Source: Oceanospirillum maris DSM 6286 (GTDB taxonomy: Bacteria > Pseudomonadota > Gammaproteobacteria > Pseudomonadales > Halomonadaceae). Taken from it: a DNA stretch of 64,000 bases. A program made the translations under genes and the position numbers. The DNA is taken from assembly GCF_000422865.1 (NCBI RefSeq), contig NZ_AUGW01000014.1, forward strand, positions 62,001 through 126,000. The letters run 5' to 3'. Positions 19,097 to 29,192 of the stretch are shown here, piece after piece. Below the pieces are notes generated by a model. It saw only the letters and a program-made list of their open reading frames with translations, was not told where the DNA came from and did no database searches. The first letter of the stretch is position 1. Each line of letters starts with the position of its first letter.

Positions 19097-21145
19097 ATGT
19101 TTAATAAAATTCTAATTGCAAACCGTGGCGAGATCGCTTGCCGCGTGATTCGTACCGCTCACAAACTGGGTATTCGCTGCGTAGCGGTCTATTCTGAGGC
19201 CGACGCCAACGCCATGCACGTTGCGATGGCCGATGAAGCGGTGTGTGTTGGCCCTGCGGCCAGCAAAGATAGCTATCTAAAAATGGATACGATTCTTCAG
19301 GTCGCGAAAGAAACAGGCGCCCAAGCGATTCACCCGGGTTATGGCTTTTTATCGGAAAACGCGCCTTTTGTACAAAAGTGCCAAGAAGCGGGCGTGGCCT
19401 TTATTGGCCCACCAGCGGATGCGATTCGAGCGATGGGTTCTAAAAGCGCTGCAAAACGCATTATGGAAGAGGCGAACGTACCTCTCGTACCGGGCTATCA
19501 TGGTGACGACCAAGACCCTGCCCTGCTAAAAAAACACTCTGATGAGATGGGCTACCCTGTTCTCTTAAAAGCAACCGCCGGTGGCGGTGGTAAAGGGATG
19601 CGGGTTGTTTGGGCTCCTGATGAGTTTACCAGCGCCTTGGATGCCGCTAAGCGTGAAGCGATAAATGGCTTTGCCGATGACACCATGTTGGTCGAGAAGT
19701 ACCTCACCAAACCGCGTCATGTGGAGATTCAGGTATTCTGTGATCAACACGGTAACAGCGTTTATTTGGCTGAACGGGATTGCTCGGTTCAGCGCCGTCA
19801 CCAAAAAGTGGTTGAAGAAGCTCCAGCTCCCGGTATGTCCGATGAGCTGCGTAAAGCGATGGGTGAAGCCGCCGTACGGGCGGCAGAAGCGATCGGCTAT
19901 GTGGGCGCAGGAACCGTTGAGTTCCTACTCGATGAAGATGGTTCTTTCTACTTTATGGAGATGAACACCCGTCTGCAGGTAGAGCACCCCGTAACGGAGC
20001 TGATTACCGGTCAAGATTTAGTGGAGTGGCAGCTAGCCGTAGCGGCAAATCAGCCCCTACCGATCAGCCAAGATGAGGTACAAATCAAGGGTCATGCGGT
20101 TGAAGTACGCATCTACGCCGAAGATCCTGATAATGATTTCCTACCGGCTACCGGTAAACTGGAATACCTTCGGACACCCGAAGAAAACCGTCATGTGCGC
20201 GTGGATACCGGTGTCCGTGAAGGGGATGAAGTAAGCATCTATTACGATCCTATGATCGCTAAATTGATCGTTTGGGATGAAAACCGTGACCGCGCCCTAC
20301 AGCGTATGAGCCAAGCGCTGGCGGAATATCGTATTGCGGGCATGAAAACCAATACACACTTCCTGAAACGCCTGATCGACCATAAAGCCTTCCGTGACGC
20401 AGAGCTGGATACCGGCTTTATTGAAAAGCACGAAGCAGATCTTTTTGAGAATACTCCTACCGATAGCCAAACAGGTAGCCGAGCCGGCAGCCAAAGTGCG
20501 AACCCACTTGCGATGGCAACCCTATATACTTTGCTAAAACAGCAGCAAAGCAGACAGGCAGAAGCGATTCACAGCCATGATGGAACGTCGCCTTGGCACC
20601 AGTTCTCTGGCTGGCGCTTAAATGAAGAGCCAACTCATGTGGTGCGCTTTTCTCAGGAAGGTACCGATCAAGAAAAAATTGAGCATGAGGTAACCGTTAA
20701 CTGGCTGGATCATGGTTACCGTTTAACCTTAGACGGCCATATTATGATCGTTGATGGCAAGCTCAACGATGATCGCTTACACGCCAATGTAAACGGCCAT
20801 AACCGTAATGCCTTTGTTGCAGAGCTTAACGGCCATGTCACCGTCTTTACCGATCAAGGCGCTTTTGAATATCAATGGCAGCGCCCTGATCTAGACAGCC
20901 ATGATTTCGAAGAGGAAAAAGCCAGTCTTACCGCTCCAATGAACGGTAGCATTGTTGCAGTCTTGGTCGAACAAGGTCAGAAAGTCACCAAGGGCACGGC
21001 AATGGTGATTATGGAAGCGATGAAAATGGAGCACACCATTACGGCTTCTGTTGACGGCACCGTGACGGAAATTTTCTTCCAAACCGGTGATCTGGTTGAA
21101 GGTGGTGCAGATCTAGTCGCCTTTGAGGCTGAGGAGACAGACTAA
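19097..21145 (+). CDS. liuD: 3-methylcrotonyl-CoA carboxylase, alpha (biotin) subunit
   Basis: A 682-residue protein with biotin carboxylase (about 1-450: [23 protein letters not shown]-grasp loop [27 protein letters not shown]), a BT linker (about 480-600) and a C-terminal biotinyl domain with the attachment lysine K643 in [11 protein letters not shown]. It carboxylates its biotin with bicarbonate and ATP and works with LiuB. A polar stretch [18 protein letters not shown] near residue 455-472 looks like a flexible linker. Its stop overlaps the liuE start (TAATG), so LiuE is translationally coupled. Confidence 0.96.
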   Translation: MFNKILIANRGEIACRVIRTAHKLGIRCVAVYSEADANAMHVAMADEAVCVGPAASKDSYLKMDTILQVAKETGAQAIHPGYGFLSENAPFVQKCQEAGVAFIGPPADAIRAMGSKSAAKRIMEEANVPLVPGYHGDDQDPALLKKHSDEMGYPVLLKATAGGGGKGMRVVWAPDEFTSALDAAKREAINGFADDTMLVEKYLTKPRHVEIQVFCDQHGNSVYLAERDCSVQRRHQKVVEEAPAPGMSDELRKAMGEAAVRAAEAIGYVGAGTVEFLLDEDGSFYFMEMNTRLQVEHPVTELITGQDLVEWQLAVAANQPLPISQDEVQIKGHAVEVRIYAEDPDNDFLPATGKLEYLRTPEENRHVRVDTGVREGDEVSIYYDPMIAKLIVWDENRDRALQRMSQALAEYRIAGMKTNTHFLKRLIDHKAFRDAELDTGFIEKHEADLFENTPTDSQTGSRAGSQSANPLAMATLYTLLKQQQSRQAEAIHSHDGTSPWHQFSGWRLNEEPTHVVRFSQEGTDQEKIEHEVTVNWLDHGYRLTLDGHIMIVDGKLNDDRLHANVNGHNRNAFVAELNGHVTVFTDQGAFEYQWQRPDLDSHDFEEEKASLTAPMNGSIVAVLVEQGQKVTKGTAMVIMEAMKMEHTITASVDGTVTEIFFQTGDLVEGGADLVAFEAEETD

Positions 21146-22056
21146 TGTCCGCTGAAATGCCTGTATTACCTCAATCGGTACGTATTGTAGAAGTAGGCCC
21201 CCGTGATGGCCTACAAAATGAACCGGGAGTCATCAGCACCGAGATCAAGCTACAGCTTATCGACAAACTTGCGGATGCCGGTGTACGTTATATTGAGTCA
21301 GCCAGCTTTGTTTCCCCTAAGTGGGTGCCTCAAATGGGTGATGCCAAAGCCGTTATGACCGGCTTGCAACGCAAATCTGGTGTTACCTACGCCGCTTTAA
21401 CGCCGAATCTAAAAGGTTTGGAAAGCGCTATTGCTGCCGGAGTGGAAGAAGTTGCGGTATTTGGCGCGGCCTCGGAAGCGTTTTCACAAAAGAACATCAA
21501 CTGCTCTATTGCCGAAAGTCTTGAACGCTTTGCCCCTGTGATGGCGATGGCGAAGGCCAATAACATTAAGGTACGGGGTTATGTTTCCTGTGTTCTTGGT
21601 TGTCCTTACGATGGCGAGATTGCCCCAGAAAAGGTCGCAGAAGTCGCGAAAGCACTGTATGACATGGGTTGCTACGAGATCTCTCTAGGTGACACGGTCG
21701 GTGTTGGCACGCCCCGTAAAGCAAAGGCGATGATCCGTGAAGTCAGTAAAGTGGTGCCCGTTGAGAAACTGGCAGCGCATTTCCATGATACTTACGGTCA
21801 AGCTCTAGCGAATATCTACGCGGTATTAGAGGAAGGTGTTGCCGTTGTTGATAGCTCTGTAGGTGGCTTGGGCGGTTGCCCTTACGCCAAAGGGGCTTCT
21901 GGCAATGTGGCCACAGAAGACGTGGTGTATATGCTACAAGGGCTGGGCATTGAAACCGGTATCGACCTTAACAAACTAGTGGCTACGGGGAATTTTATAA
22001 CCCATGCCATTGGTAGTCAGAATCGTTCTAGGGTGGGTTTAGCGATGTCATCCTAA
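21145..22056 (+). CDS. liuE: Hydroxymethylglutaryl-CoA lyase
   Basis: A 303-residue TIM-barrel lyase that splits HMG-CoA into acetoacetate and acetyl-CoA, the end of leucine catabolism. The N-terminal motif [12 protein letters not shown], metal-binding HFHDTYGQ and the signature [19 protein letters not shown] with the catalytic cysteine are all present. The ATG overlaps the liuD stop. A strong terminator follows. AacS at 27139 can activate the acetoacetate formed. Confidence 0.97.
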   Translation: MSAEMPVLPQSVRIVEVGPRDGLQNEPGVISTEIKLQLIDKLADAGVRYIESASFVSPKWVPQMGDAKAVMTGLQRKSGVTYAALTPNLKGLESAIAAGVEEVAVFGAASEAFSQKNINCSIAESLERFAPVMAMAKANNIKVRGYVSCVLGCPYDGEIAPEKVAEVAKALYDMGCYEISLGDTVGVGTPRKAKAMIREVSKVVPVEKLAAHFHDTYGQALANIYAVLEEGVAVVDSSVGGLGGCPYAKGASGNVATEDVVYMLQGLGIETGIDLNKLVATGNFITHAIGSQNRSRVGLAMSS

Positions 22057-22417
22057 CGACAAGGCCCCCTGCCATAAACAGGGGGTTTTCAACCGTTGCT
22101 CTATGTCAATTCATCTTAAAATATTCCTGATCTACCTGCCTTGCTATAACCTATGGCCAAGTTTCTTGCCTACATCCAAGCCTTTACAATAACGCTACAA
22201 TTAAGCCGCCAGCATTACTATAAGTAACTATTTAAGCACTATTTAAATACTGTTTTTAAATTCGATTTGAAATCCAGGTAAAACCTGAAATTTGAACGCC
22301 ATTTACAATATTTAGGATAGGAATAGGTACAACTGGTTGTTTTCTCTGGTATAAATAATTAGGCTACTTTGTCAAAGACACTTAATCCTTTATTTTGCTC
22401 GCAGCTATTGGCCACTT
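22057..22417. other. Terminator and AT-rich leader between liuE and the GGDEF/EAL gene
   Basis: These 361 bases begin with the liuE terminator. The rest is AT-rich and must carry the promoter of the next gene. A small dyad CAGGT-AAA-ACCTG (22275-22287) is present. No small gene or LiuR site is seen. Confidence 0.4.
22065..22089 (+). terminator. Terminator of the liu operon
   Basis: CCCCCTG (22065-22071), a 7-nt loop, CAGGGGG (22079-22085), then TTTT. It lies 9 bases after the liuE stop. Confidence 0.9.
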
Positions 22418-24802
22418 ATGAGTTCAAGCTTAACCACACCGTTAGCACTTTATGATTTACCGACACCTGCACTGCAGATTAGCCTAGATGGCGTATGCAC
22501 TCATTTTAATGCAGCGGCCAAAACACTGGCTGAAGAGTTAGGCTTTGACAATTTTTGCGACTTGCTCCCCCATGAGCTTCAACCACTGTTATTCCAAAGG
22601 CAACCAGAGTTAGGCGTCTATAGTGATACCCTATACGACAATGCTCAAAGCTATCGCTGGCAGTATATCGCCACCCAAGATAATGCCTTTATTCTACAAG
22701 CTTATAACTTAACCGATCGTGAAAACTACCGTGCTATTTTAGAAAACTCCGTTGATGGTATCTATAAAACCAATCGCGCGGGTCAGCTTATTTATGCCAA
22801 CCAAGCGCTAGCCTCAACATTTGGCTACGATAATCCTCAACATATGTGTGATGCGATTGAGCAGCTATCAGAGGATCTCTACGATAACGCAACCGACCGA
22901 GAAACCTTTTTACAACACCTGAAGCGATTTGGTGAAGTGCGTGGTATGGAATGCCAGATGAAACGGGTCGATGGCTCCCTCATTTGGATTCGTATTAATG
23001 GTCGTGCACTTAAAGACCAAAACGGTAGCATACAGGCCATTATTGGTACGGTGTACGATATTAGCGCCCAGAAAACCGCCGAAACCGCCATGGCTACCGC
23101 CGAAGAAAAGTTTCGTAGTATCTTTGAAAACTCCATGACAGGTTTGCATCAAAGTACCCTTGATGGTCGTTATTTAAATGTTAATCCAGCTCTTGCCCGG
23201 ATTTTAGGCTACAGCTCACCGGCAGACTGCTTAGAGGCTATTAGCCATATTGGTAAACAAGTTTATGTGCGCCCCCATGAATGGTTAAAAGCCATGAAAC
23301 GTCTACGCAAAGAGGGCTATTTCACCCTTAACGAAGTTGAGCTATACACTCGTGCCGGCACCAAACGCTGGGCAACCGTAAGCAATCGGCTCGTTCCTGC
23401 TAGCGATACAATACCGGAGCATATTGAAGGATCTGTGGTTGATATCACCGATGGTAAGCGAGCCCAAGAGCGCATTAAATATCTAGCCCATTACGATAGC
23501 CTGACAACACTGCCAAACCGTGTCTTTTTCCATAATGAGCTAGGTCGCTTAGTTGAAGACGTTGATGATGGACACCTTAAATCCATCGCCTTGATCGTAC
23601 TTGATCTGGACAACTTTAAAGATATTAATGACACTCAAGGCCATTTAACCGGCGATATGTTGCTCATTAAAACAGCCCACCGCCTACAGGACTTTTTTGG
23701 TCATAGAGCACAGTTTTTCCGGTTAGGCGGAGATGAGTTTGCCATTACCATCAACAATATTGCCGATAGAGAAAAGATTGCCGCTCAAATTAGAGAATTA
23801 ACACAGATATTGGCCGAACCCGTTGCATTTGATACCACTGAAATCAGTTGTACGGTTAGCGCTGGTATCGCCCTTTATCCTGAAGCCAAAGACGTTATCC
23901 AAGAAGGCGATGTGCAACAGCAGCTTTTCCGCTATGCCGATCTGGCCTTGTATCGGTCAAAATCCAATGGTCGCAACCGGCATACTTTCTTTGCTATTGA
24001 GATGCAGCTTGAAGTACTCAAAGAGCAGCAGATTGAGAAAGAGCTAAGAGAAGCCATTGAACATAATGAACTGGTTTTGTACTACCAACCGCTGCTTAAG
24101 GCCGATACCGAGCAGCTTATCGGTGCCGAAGTATTAGTACGTTGGCAACACCCTGAACGGGGCTTGATCCCACCTTTTGAGTTTATTCCTATTGCGGAAA
24201 AAACCGGCTTAATTAGCCGCGTGGATGACTGGGTATTACTCCGATCCGCCCAGCAACTACAGCTATGGTTTAGCCAGGATAAAAATCTCCCTCAGCTTTC
24301 CGTTAATATTTCCGCTCACCGCTTAAATCAGCGGGATTTCGCCCAATATGTGCAACAGGTGATCCAGCGCACTGGCATACCCGCCAGTAGTCTCTGTCTA
24401 GAAATCACCGAACAAAACATGATTACAAGCTTTGAGAGTGTGCGAAACACACTAAATCTGCTGCGTAATATGGGTGTAAAAATCGCATTGGACGATTTTG
24501 GTACTGGTTACTCCTCCTTAAGTTATCTAAAACAGCTACCCGTTGATAAGCTTAAAGTTGATCGCAGCTTTGTGATGGAGATGCATGAAGACCCTCAAGA
24601 TAGAGCGATTATTAAGACCATTCTTGAATTGGGTCACGGCTTAGGTATCTGGGTCAATGCGGAAGGTGTGGAGAATGAAGTGCAGATCAGAATGCTGCGG
24701 GAGCTTGGTATTGATGAGTTCCAAGGTTTTTTCTTTAGCCGCCCTCTGCCTTTAGATGATTTTATCGCCCGCTACATGCAAGAAGCACCAACCGTCGCCT
24801 AG
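22418..24802 (+). CDS. c-di-GMP enzyme: PAS-PAS-GGDEF-EAL protein
   Basis: A 794-residue cytoplasmic protein, no transmembrane helix seen. The layout is an N-terminal PAS-like region (about 1-105), PAS (about 107-225, YRAILENSVDGIYKTNRAGQ), PAS with PAC (about 228-350), GGDEF (about 360-525) and EAL (about 545-785). The cyclase motif is intact, FFRLGGDEFAI. In the phosphodiesterase domain the EAL triplet is EVL (GAEVLVRWQHP), while LCLEITEQ, the DDFGTGYSSLSYLKQ loop and KVDRSFV are conserved, so activity is still likely. It may both make and break c-di-GMP, switched by the PAS domains. It is a monocistronic unit after the liu terminator. Confidence 0.93.
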   Translation: MSSSLTTPLALYDLPTPALQISLDGVCTHFNAAAKTLAEELGFDNFCDLLPHELQPLLFQRQPELGVYSDTLYDNAQSYRWQYIATQDNAFILQAYNLTDRENYRAILENSVDGIYKTNRAGQLIYANQALASTFGYDNPQHMCDAIEQLSEDLYDNATDRETFLQHLKRFGEVRGMECQMKRVDGSLIWIRINGRALKDQNGSIQAIIGTVYDISAQKTAETAMATAEEKFRSIFENSMTGLHQSTLDGRYLNVNPALARILGYSSPADCLEAISHIGKQVYVRPHEWLKAMKRLRKEGYFTLNEVELYTRAGTKRWATVSNRLVPASDTIPEHIEGSVVDITDGKRAQERIKYLAHYDSLTTLPNRVFFHNELGRLVEDVDDGHLKSIALIVLDLDNFKDINDTQGHLTGDMLLIKTAHRLQDFFGHRAQFFRLGGDEFAITINNIADREKIAAQIRELTQILAEPVAFDTTEISCTVSAGIALYPEAKDVIQEGDVQQQLFRYADLALYRSKSNGRNRHTFFAIEMQLEVLKEQQIEKELREAIEHNELVLYYQPLLKADTEQLIGAEVLVRWQHPERGLIPPFEFIPIAEKTGLISRVDDWVLLRSAQQLQLWFSQDKNLPQLSVNISAHRLNQRDFAQYVQQVIQRTGIPASSLCLEITEQNMITSFESVRNTLNLLRNMGVKIALDDFGTGYSSLSYLKQLPVDKLKVDRSFVMEMHEDPQDRAIIKTILELGHGLGIWVNAEGVENEVQIRMLRELGIDEFQGFFFSRPLPLDDFIARYMQEAPTVA

Positions 24803-24856
24803 CCGCCCTGAACGCCAAGGGCGGCATTATTATGAGTATCAATTGGGCTTAACGTT

Positions 24857-25759
24857 TCAGTTTTTCTCTTGATATCGTTTTACCTGATAAAGCCGAATAA
24901 AGTTATCGCTCAGAAACAACAACAGACTAAGCAGAATGACTCCTGCCCCTATCAGCATCTCTTTTGTTACTGGCTCGCCATGGAGCTGGCTGCCCAAGAA
25001 CAGAGCAATCACCGGCGTGATCAAGGTGATTAACGCCACATACGCCGGTGGTAAATTGGCAATCAGGTGGAAGTAAGCCATAAAGCCCACCAAGGAACCG
25101 AGTATCGCTAAATACACCACCGATAAAATACTCAAGGTACTCACATCTTCCCAAGCAACCTCAGTACCTGCGACAAACCATGCCATCGCGTAAAAAGGCA
25201 GTGAACACCACAGCGCCCCAACGGTTTGCTGCAAAGGATGTAAACCCGCGCCGTTACGCTTCATTAATACGTTACTACTGCTAAAGAAAAAAACCGCTAA
25301 CAAGGCCAAAAGCACACCGACAACACCCTGCCCTGTCACCACTAAATTATCGCTAAAGACAACCCCTAAACCGATAATCCCTAAACCACAAGATAACCAT
25401 TGTTTTCGAGACATCGGACTATCAGGCACAATAAAGTGGCTTAGTACACCGGTCATAATGGTGGTAAAACCAAACAATACCGAAATAAGACCCGATGGAA
25501 TCCACTGGGCCGCCACATAGGTCACACCCATCGCGCCAAAAATACCGATAACAGCCGTTAAATAAGAGCGAAATGCCGCCTTATGTACTGGAAGGTTAAG
25601 CCCCATAAATTTTAATAAAGGTAGCCCCACAAGCGCTGCAAGCCCCATGCGAGATGCCGCCGCCGCCATTGGTGGCAGTGAATCACCACTGGTAACGATA
25701 GCGAGGGGCGTAGTAGACCAGATTAAAACCGCTAAACCATAAGCGACGGGGATCGACAT
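24857..25759 (-). CDS. EamA/DMT-family transporter
   Basis: A 300-residue membrane protein with about ten hydrophobic helices in two repeated EamA halves (start MSIPVAYGLAVLIWSTTPLA; second half begins near VLLALLAVFFFSSSNVLMKR). It probably exports a small metabolite. Substrate is not visible from the sequence. It runs convergent to the GGDEF/EAL gene, with 54 bases between the stops, and stands alone. Confidence 0.85.
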   Translation of the reverse strand: MSIPVAYGLAVLIWSTTPLAIVTSGDSLPPMAAAASRMGLAALVGLPLLKFMGLNLPVHKAAFRSYLTAVIGIFGAMGVTYVAAQWIPSGLISVLFGFTTIMTGVLSHFIVPDSPMSRKQWLSCGLGIIGLGVVFSDNLVVTGQGVVGVLLALLAVFFFSSSNVLMKRNGAGLHPLQQTVGALWCSLPFYAMAWFVAGTEVAWEDVSTLSILSVVYLAILGSLVGFMAYFHLIANLPPAYVALITLITPVIALFLGSQLHGEPVTKEMLIGAGVILLSLLLFLSDNFIRLYQVKRYQEKN

Positions 25760-26102
25760 AAATAATTCCTTGTTATTGTCGTTAAAGAGCCAAGATAAAT
25801 AAGATGGGCCTGTGTTTAAAGCTTACATTCAAAGTTAGTGTTTAAAATAAGACTGGCTAAAAAAGGGTTTTCTGGGAAGCAAAATTGCAGCCATAAAAAA
25901 AGGCCGCTAACGAGGCGACCTTTTAAAATACCAACAGGATCAACATCGTCGCCAAAGGCGCTCTACGCGAAACATGGCGCGCCAAGAAGTCATCATTGCC
26001 TTGGGGCTGCTTGAGAACGAGCGCCTATCTGAAGAAGAGTACATACCTGAAAAAAAGTACATAGAAGATCCTTTGAAGTTAGGGGCTTACTATTACGGAA
26101 TC
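25760..26102. other. Intergenic region with minus-strand terminator
   Basis: These 343 bases lie between the end of the phosphodiesterase gene and the start of the EamA gene, both on the minus strand. They hold the terminator at 25898-25924 and the EamA promoter. A 59-codon plus-strand frame (25974-26153) overlaps the phosphodiesterase gene and lacks a ribosome site; I do not call it a gene. Confidence 0.45.
25898..25924 (-). terminator. Terminator of the glycerophosphodiesterase gene
   Basis: On the minus strand AAAAGGTCGC pairs with GCGGCCTTTT around CTCGTTA (one U-G pair) and the T-run continues to seven T. It lies about 180 bases after the 26103 stop. Confidence 0.7.
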
Positions 26103-26807
26103 CTAGCCCTCTGGCAAGCGGTTTATCTCCTGCCAATCTTGCCAAATACTTGAATAATCGGTAAAAACACCATCAATTTTTAATTTCGATAGTCTTTTAA
26201 GCTGCTCAAAATCATTAATAGTATAAAAATATACTGCTAGACCAAGGGTCTTAGCGGCGGCGATAACCCCAAGATCAATAAACTCATCACTCAGATGCAG
26301 AGACTTTATTTTTAATGGGCCAATAACCGCTGGCAGCGATAAAACAGAGCCGTATAGCAGCAAGCCTAGATCAACATCGGGGCAGAATTGCTGAAAATGT
26401 AATAACTCAACATGATCAAACGAAGAAACAATTAAGTTTTCTTTATAAGCGCGATAGGGTTCCTGCTGCAGTAATACGGCAAGAGGGCCTGCGGTTCCCT
26501 TACTTTTAAGCTCGATATTCAAAGTCGCTCTTTGGCCCACCAAAAGCAGAACTTCTTCTACAAATGGAATTCTTTGCCCAAGCCCTGCATCTAGCTGCCG
26601 TAATGCTGTAATACTTTTATCTGTGAATGACCCAGCACCATTGGTTGTACGATCTAACGTTAGATCATGCAAAACCAATAAGCGCCCTTGATGGGTAACA
26701 ATGTCGATCTCTACACCCTTTGCACCGGCGGCTAAGGCCATATCAATCGCCATCAGTGTATTCTCAGGCGCATCTGCACAGGCACCTCGATGAGCAAAAA
26801 ACTTCAT
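26103..26807 (-). CDS. Glycerophosphodiester phosphodiesterase (GDPD family, UgpQ-like)
   Basis: A 234-residue TIM-barrel phosphodiesterase. The catalytic His and metal ligands are seen in FAHRGACADAPENT (residues 4-17), GVEIDIVTHQGRL (about 35-47) and LVLHDLTLDRTTNGAG. LNIELKSKG holds a further conserved Glu and Lys. It hydrolyses glycerophosphodiesters to glycerol-3-phosphate and an alcohol. No signal peptide is seen, so it should be cytosolic like UgpQ. It is divergent from aacS. The LiuR dyad at 26838 lies only 31 bases from its start and might affect it as well. Confidence 0.9.
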   Translation of the reverse strand: MKFFAHRGACADAPENTLMAIDMALAAGAKGVEIDIVTHQGRLLVLHDLTLDRTTNGAGSFTDKSITALRQLDAGLGQRIPFVEEVLLLVGQRATLNIELKSKGTAGPLAVLLQQEPYRAYKENLIVSSFDHVELLHFQQFCPDVDLGLLLYGSVLSLPAVIGPLKIKSLHLSDEFIDLGVIAAAKTLGLAVYFYTINDFEQLKRLSKLKIDGVFTDYSSIWQDWQEINRLPEG

Positions 26808-26837
26808 ATCAATCCTTAAAACAGATCACTTATAACC

Positions 26838-26853
26838 TTTACGTTAACGTCAA
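26838..26853. promoter_or_regulatory. LiuR operator upstream of aacS
   Basis: TTTACGTTAACGTCAA, identical in all 16 positions to the site before liuA. It lies 285 bp before the aacS ATG and 31 bp before the divergent glycerophosphodiesterase start. Confidence 0.85.
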
Positions 26854-26912
26854 CTTAAAGTAAATTAAGAGTACTGATAAACCACTATAGCCGACAGTGG
26901 TTGCATTACTAC

Positions 26913-26949
26913 TATCGTTTTATTTTCTGAAGATATCGTTTTATCTTCT
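26913..26949. repeat. Direct repeats spaced 21 bp in the aacS promoter region
   Basis: TATCGTTTTATTTTCT (26913-26928) and TATCGTTTTATCTTCT (26934-26949) match at 15 of 16 positions. The 21-bp spacing is about two helical turns, so a tandem activator site is possible. No protein can be named. Confidence 0.55.
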
Positions 26950-27138
26950 ATCTAATAGAAGGCTCGCTTATGCTCTCAGAAGTTTAGCGATAGAAAACAC
27001 CCAAAAATACAACAAAAATAGATTTTTCTGTTGTTAATGGCGTTCTACCCGTAATGTCAAATGTCATTAGCAGGAAACTGTTATTAACGGAATAAGACCC
27101 CATTGACGAAGCAAAACCTCAATGAAGGAGCAAGCCCC

Positions 27139-29088
27139 ATGAGTGCGCCCCTATGGCAACCCAGTTCTGATCGTATCGCCAGCAGTAATCTGCAGCAGTT
27201 TATTCAACAGGTCAATGATCAGCATAAGCTCGCCCTAAAAGACTACACCGATCTATACCGCTGGAGTATTGACCAAACTGAAGACTTTTGGTCAGAACTC
27301 TGGGACTTTTCCGGTGTTGTTGCCGATAAAAAAAGTAATGTCGTATTAGCCAACCCAGAGAAAATGCCAGGAGCCCGTTGGTTCCCTGAGAGCAAGCTTA
27401 ACTTTGCTGAAAATTTACTAAAGTTTCGTGATGATCAACCCGCCATCGTCTTTCGGGGTGAAAAGGGTCAACGCAAAGCTCTGACCTATAACGAACTGTA
27501 CCAGCAAGTGGCACAGTATGCGGCAGGGTTAAAAAATGCCGGTGTTGTCAAAGGTGATCGTGTGGCGGGCTTTGTGCCAAACTGTGCAGAAACCTTGATC
27601 GCTATGCTCGCCACCGCATCTCTGGGGGCTGTTTGGTCATCGTGCTCTCCAGACTTTGGCATTAACGGTGTGTACGACCGCTTCGGTCAAATTGAGCCTA
27701 AGGTACTTTTTACCACTGACGGCTATTTCTACGGCAATAAAACATTAGATTCTTTAGAAAAAGTACAGGGAATTCTTGACCGCTTACCGGCAATCCAGCA
27801 GGTTGTCGTTATTCCTTTTGTCACCGAAACCCCAGATATTAGCGGCTTAAACCATGGTAGCTTGCTGTCTGACTTTATCGACCCAAGCGCCACCGAGATT
27901 AACTTTGAGCCAGTAAGCTTTGATCACCCGCTCTATGTGATGTATTCATCGGGCACCACGGGCGTACCTAAATGTATCGTACACTCCGTTGGTGGCACGT
28001 TAATTCAGCACTTAAAAGAGCATCTGCTGCATACCGATGTGAAGCGTGATGATGTCTTGTTCTACTATACGACCTGTGGTTGGATGATGTGGAACTGGCT
28101 AGTAACAGGGCTTGCCACGGGTTGCACGGTGCTACTTTACGATGGATCACCGTTCCATCCCCGTCCTAATATTCTGTGGGATATAGCGGAAGAAGAGGGC
28201 ATCAGTATCTTTGGCACCTCGGCCAAATATATTGCAGCCCTTGAAAAAGTGGGCGTTAAACCGCGCGAAAGCCATAACCTTGAAAAACTGAGGGCCGTGC
28301 TATCAACCGGCTCGCCTTTAGCCCATGAAAGCTTTGATTACGTTTATCGTGATATTAAAGAAGATCTCTGCTTGTCGTCTATCTCCGGTGGCACTGATAT
28401 TGTTTCCTGTTTTGCCCTAGGTTGCCCGATCCGTCCGGTCTATGCCGGTGAACTACAATGCCGAGGCCTTGGTATGGCCGTTGATATTTTTGATGATAAC
28501 GGCAAGTCTTTGCGTTCAGAAAAAGGTGAGTTGGTGTGTACCAAACCCTTCCCATCGATGCCGATTGGCTTTTGGAATGACCCTGATGGCGAGAAGTATC
28601 ACGATGCTTACTTTGCTTCCTTCGATAATGTTTGGGCCCACGGTGACTATGCAGAGATCACCGAGCATGACGGCTTAATTATCCACGGGCGATCCGATGC
28701 CGTTCTCAACCCCGGCGGGGTTCGTATTGGCACTGCGGAGATCTACCGCCAGGTGGAAAAAGTAGAATCGGTGATGGAAAGCCTCTGTATCGGGCAAGAC
28801 TGGGAAGATGATGTTCGTGTTGTGCTGTTTGTGCATATGAAAGAAGGTTTCTCTTTAACGCCAGAAATAGAAAAAGAGATTAAAAGCATGATCCGCGCGA
28901 ATACAACGCCACGCCATGTCCCAGCTAAAATCATAGAAGTGAGTGATATTCCTCGTACTATTAGCGGGAAAATTGTCGAACTTGCCGTACGTCATGTGAT
29001 ACATAACCGTCCGGTGAAAAATACCGATGCACTGGCTAACCCAGAAGCATTAGAACAGTACAGAGACTTGCCTCAGCTTCAGAGCTAG
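27139..29088 (+). CDS. aacS: Acetoacetyl-CoA synthetase
   Basis: A 649-residue adenylate-forming enzyme that converts acetoacetate, ATP and CoA to acetoacetyl-CoA. The core motif is YVMYSSGTTGVPKCIVHSVGG, with the characteristic KCIVHSVGGT of AacS. Other signatures are TTCGWMMWNWLVTGLATG and the C-terminal lysine in IPRTISGKIVELAV. The start at 27139 (MSAPLWQPSSDRI) has AAGGAG eight bases upstream; the upstream TTG frame has none. A terminator follows. The identical LiuR dyad before liuA makes it part of the same regulon, using acetoacetate made by LiuE. Confidence 0.95.
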   Translation: MSAPLWQPSSDRIASSNLQQFIQQVNDQHKLALKDYTDLYRWSIDQTEDFWSELWDFSGVVADKKSNVVLANPEKMPGARWFPESKLNFAENLLKFRDDQPAIVFRGEKGQRKALTYNELYQQVAQYAAGLKNAGVVKGDRVAGFVPNCAETLIAMLATASLGAVWSSCSPDFGINGVYDRFGQIEPKVLFTTDGYFYGNKTLDSLEKVQGILDRLPAIQQVVVIPFVTETPDISGLNHGSLLSDFIDPSATEINFEPVSFDHPLYVMYSSGTTGVPKCIVHSVGGTLIQHLKEHLLHTDVKRDDVLFYYTTCGWMMWNWLVTGLATGCTVLLYDGSPFHPRPNILWDIAEEEGISIFGTSAKYIAALEKVGVKPRESHNLEKLRAVLSTGSPLAHESFDYVYRDIKEDLCLSSISGGTDIVSCFALGCPIRPVYAGELQCRGLGMAVDIFDDNGKSLRSEKGELVCTKPFPSMPIGFWNDPDGEKYHDAYFASFDNVWAHGDYAEITEHDGLIIHGRSDAVLNPGGVRIGTAEIYRQVEKVESVMESLCIGQDWEDDVRVVLFVHMKEGFSLTPEIEKEIKSMIRANTTPRHVPAKIIEVSDIPRTISGKIVELAVRHVIHNRPVKNTDALANPEALEQYRDLPQLQS

Positions 29089-29114
29089 TAGAAGAGGATA
29101 TTTAAGGTCATATC

Positions 29115-29152
29115 AAACAGCCCTATGGAAACATCCTAGGGCTGTTTTTTTT
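29115..29152 (+). terminator. Terminator of aacS
   Basis: AAACAGCCCTA (29115-29125) pairs with TAGGGCTGTTT (29137-29147) and is followed by further T residues, eight T in total. It begins 27 bases after the stop. Confidence 0.92.
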
Positions 29153-29192
29153 ATGCAGGGAGGACGTTATGTGAAGAAATACATCGTCAAGG

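Larger units (their letters stand above)
26808..27138. other. Promoter region between glycerophosphodiesterase and aacS
   Basis: These 331 bases contain the LiuR dyad (26838-26853), a short hairpin ACCACT / AGTGGT (26881-26901) and two 16-bp direct repeats 21 bp apart (26913-26949). A TTG at 27103 opens the aacS frame earlier, but the ribosome site supports the ATG at 27139. Confidence 0.55.

Noticed and set aside
25974-26153. 59-codon plus-strand frame starting MARQEVIIALGLLENERLSE
   Set aside because: No ribosome site before the ATG, and its 3' part lies antisense inside the glycerophosphodiesterase gene. Its N-terminal half looks protein-like, so it may be a remnant, but the evidence is too thin.
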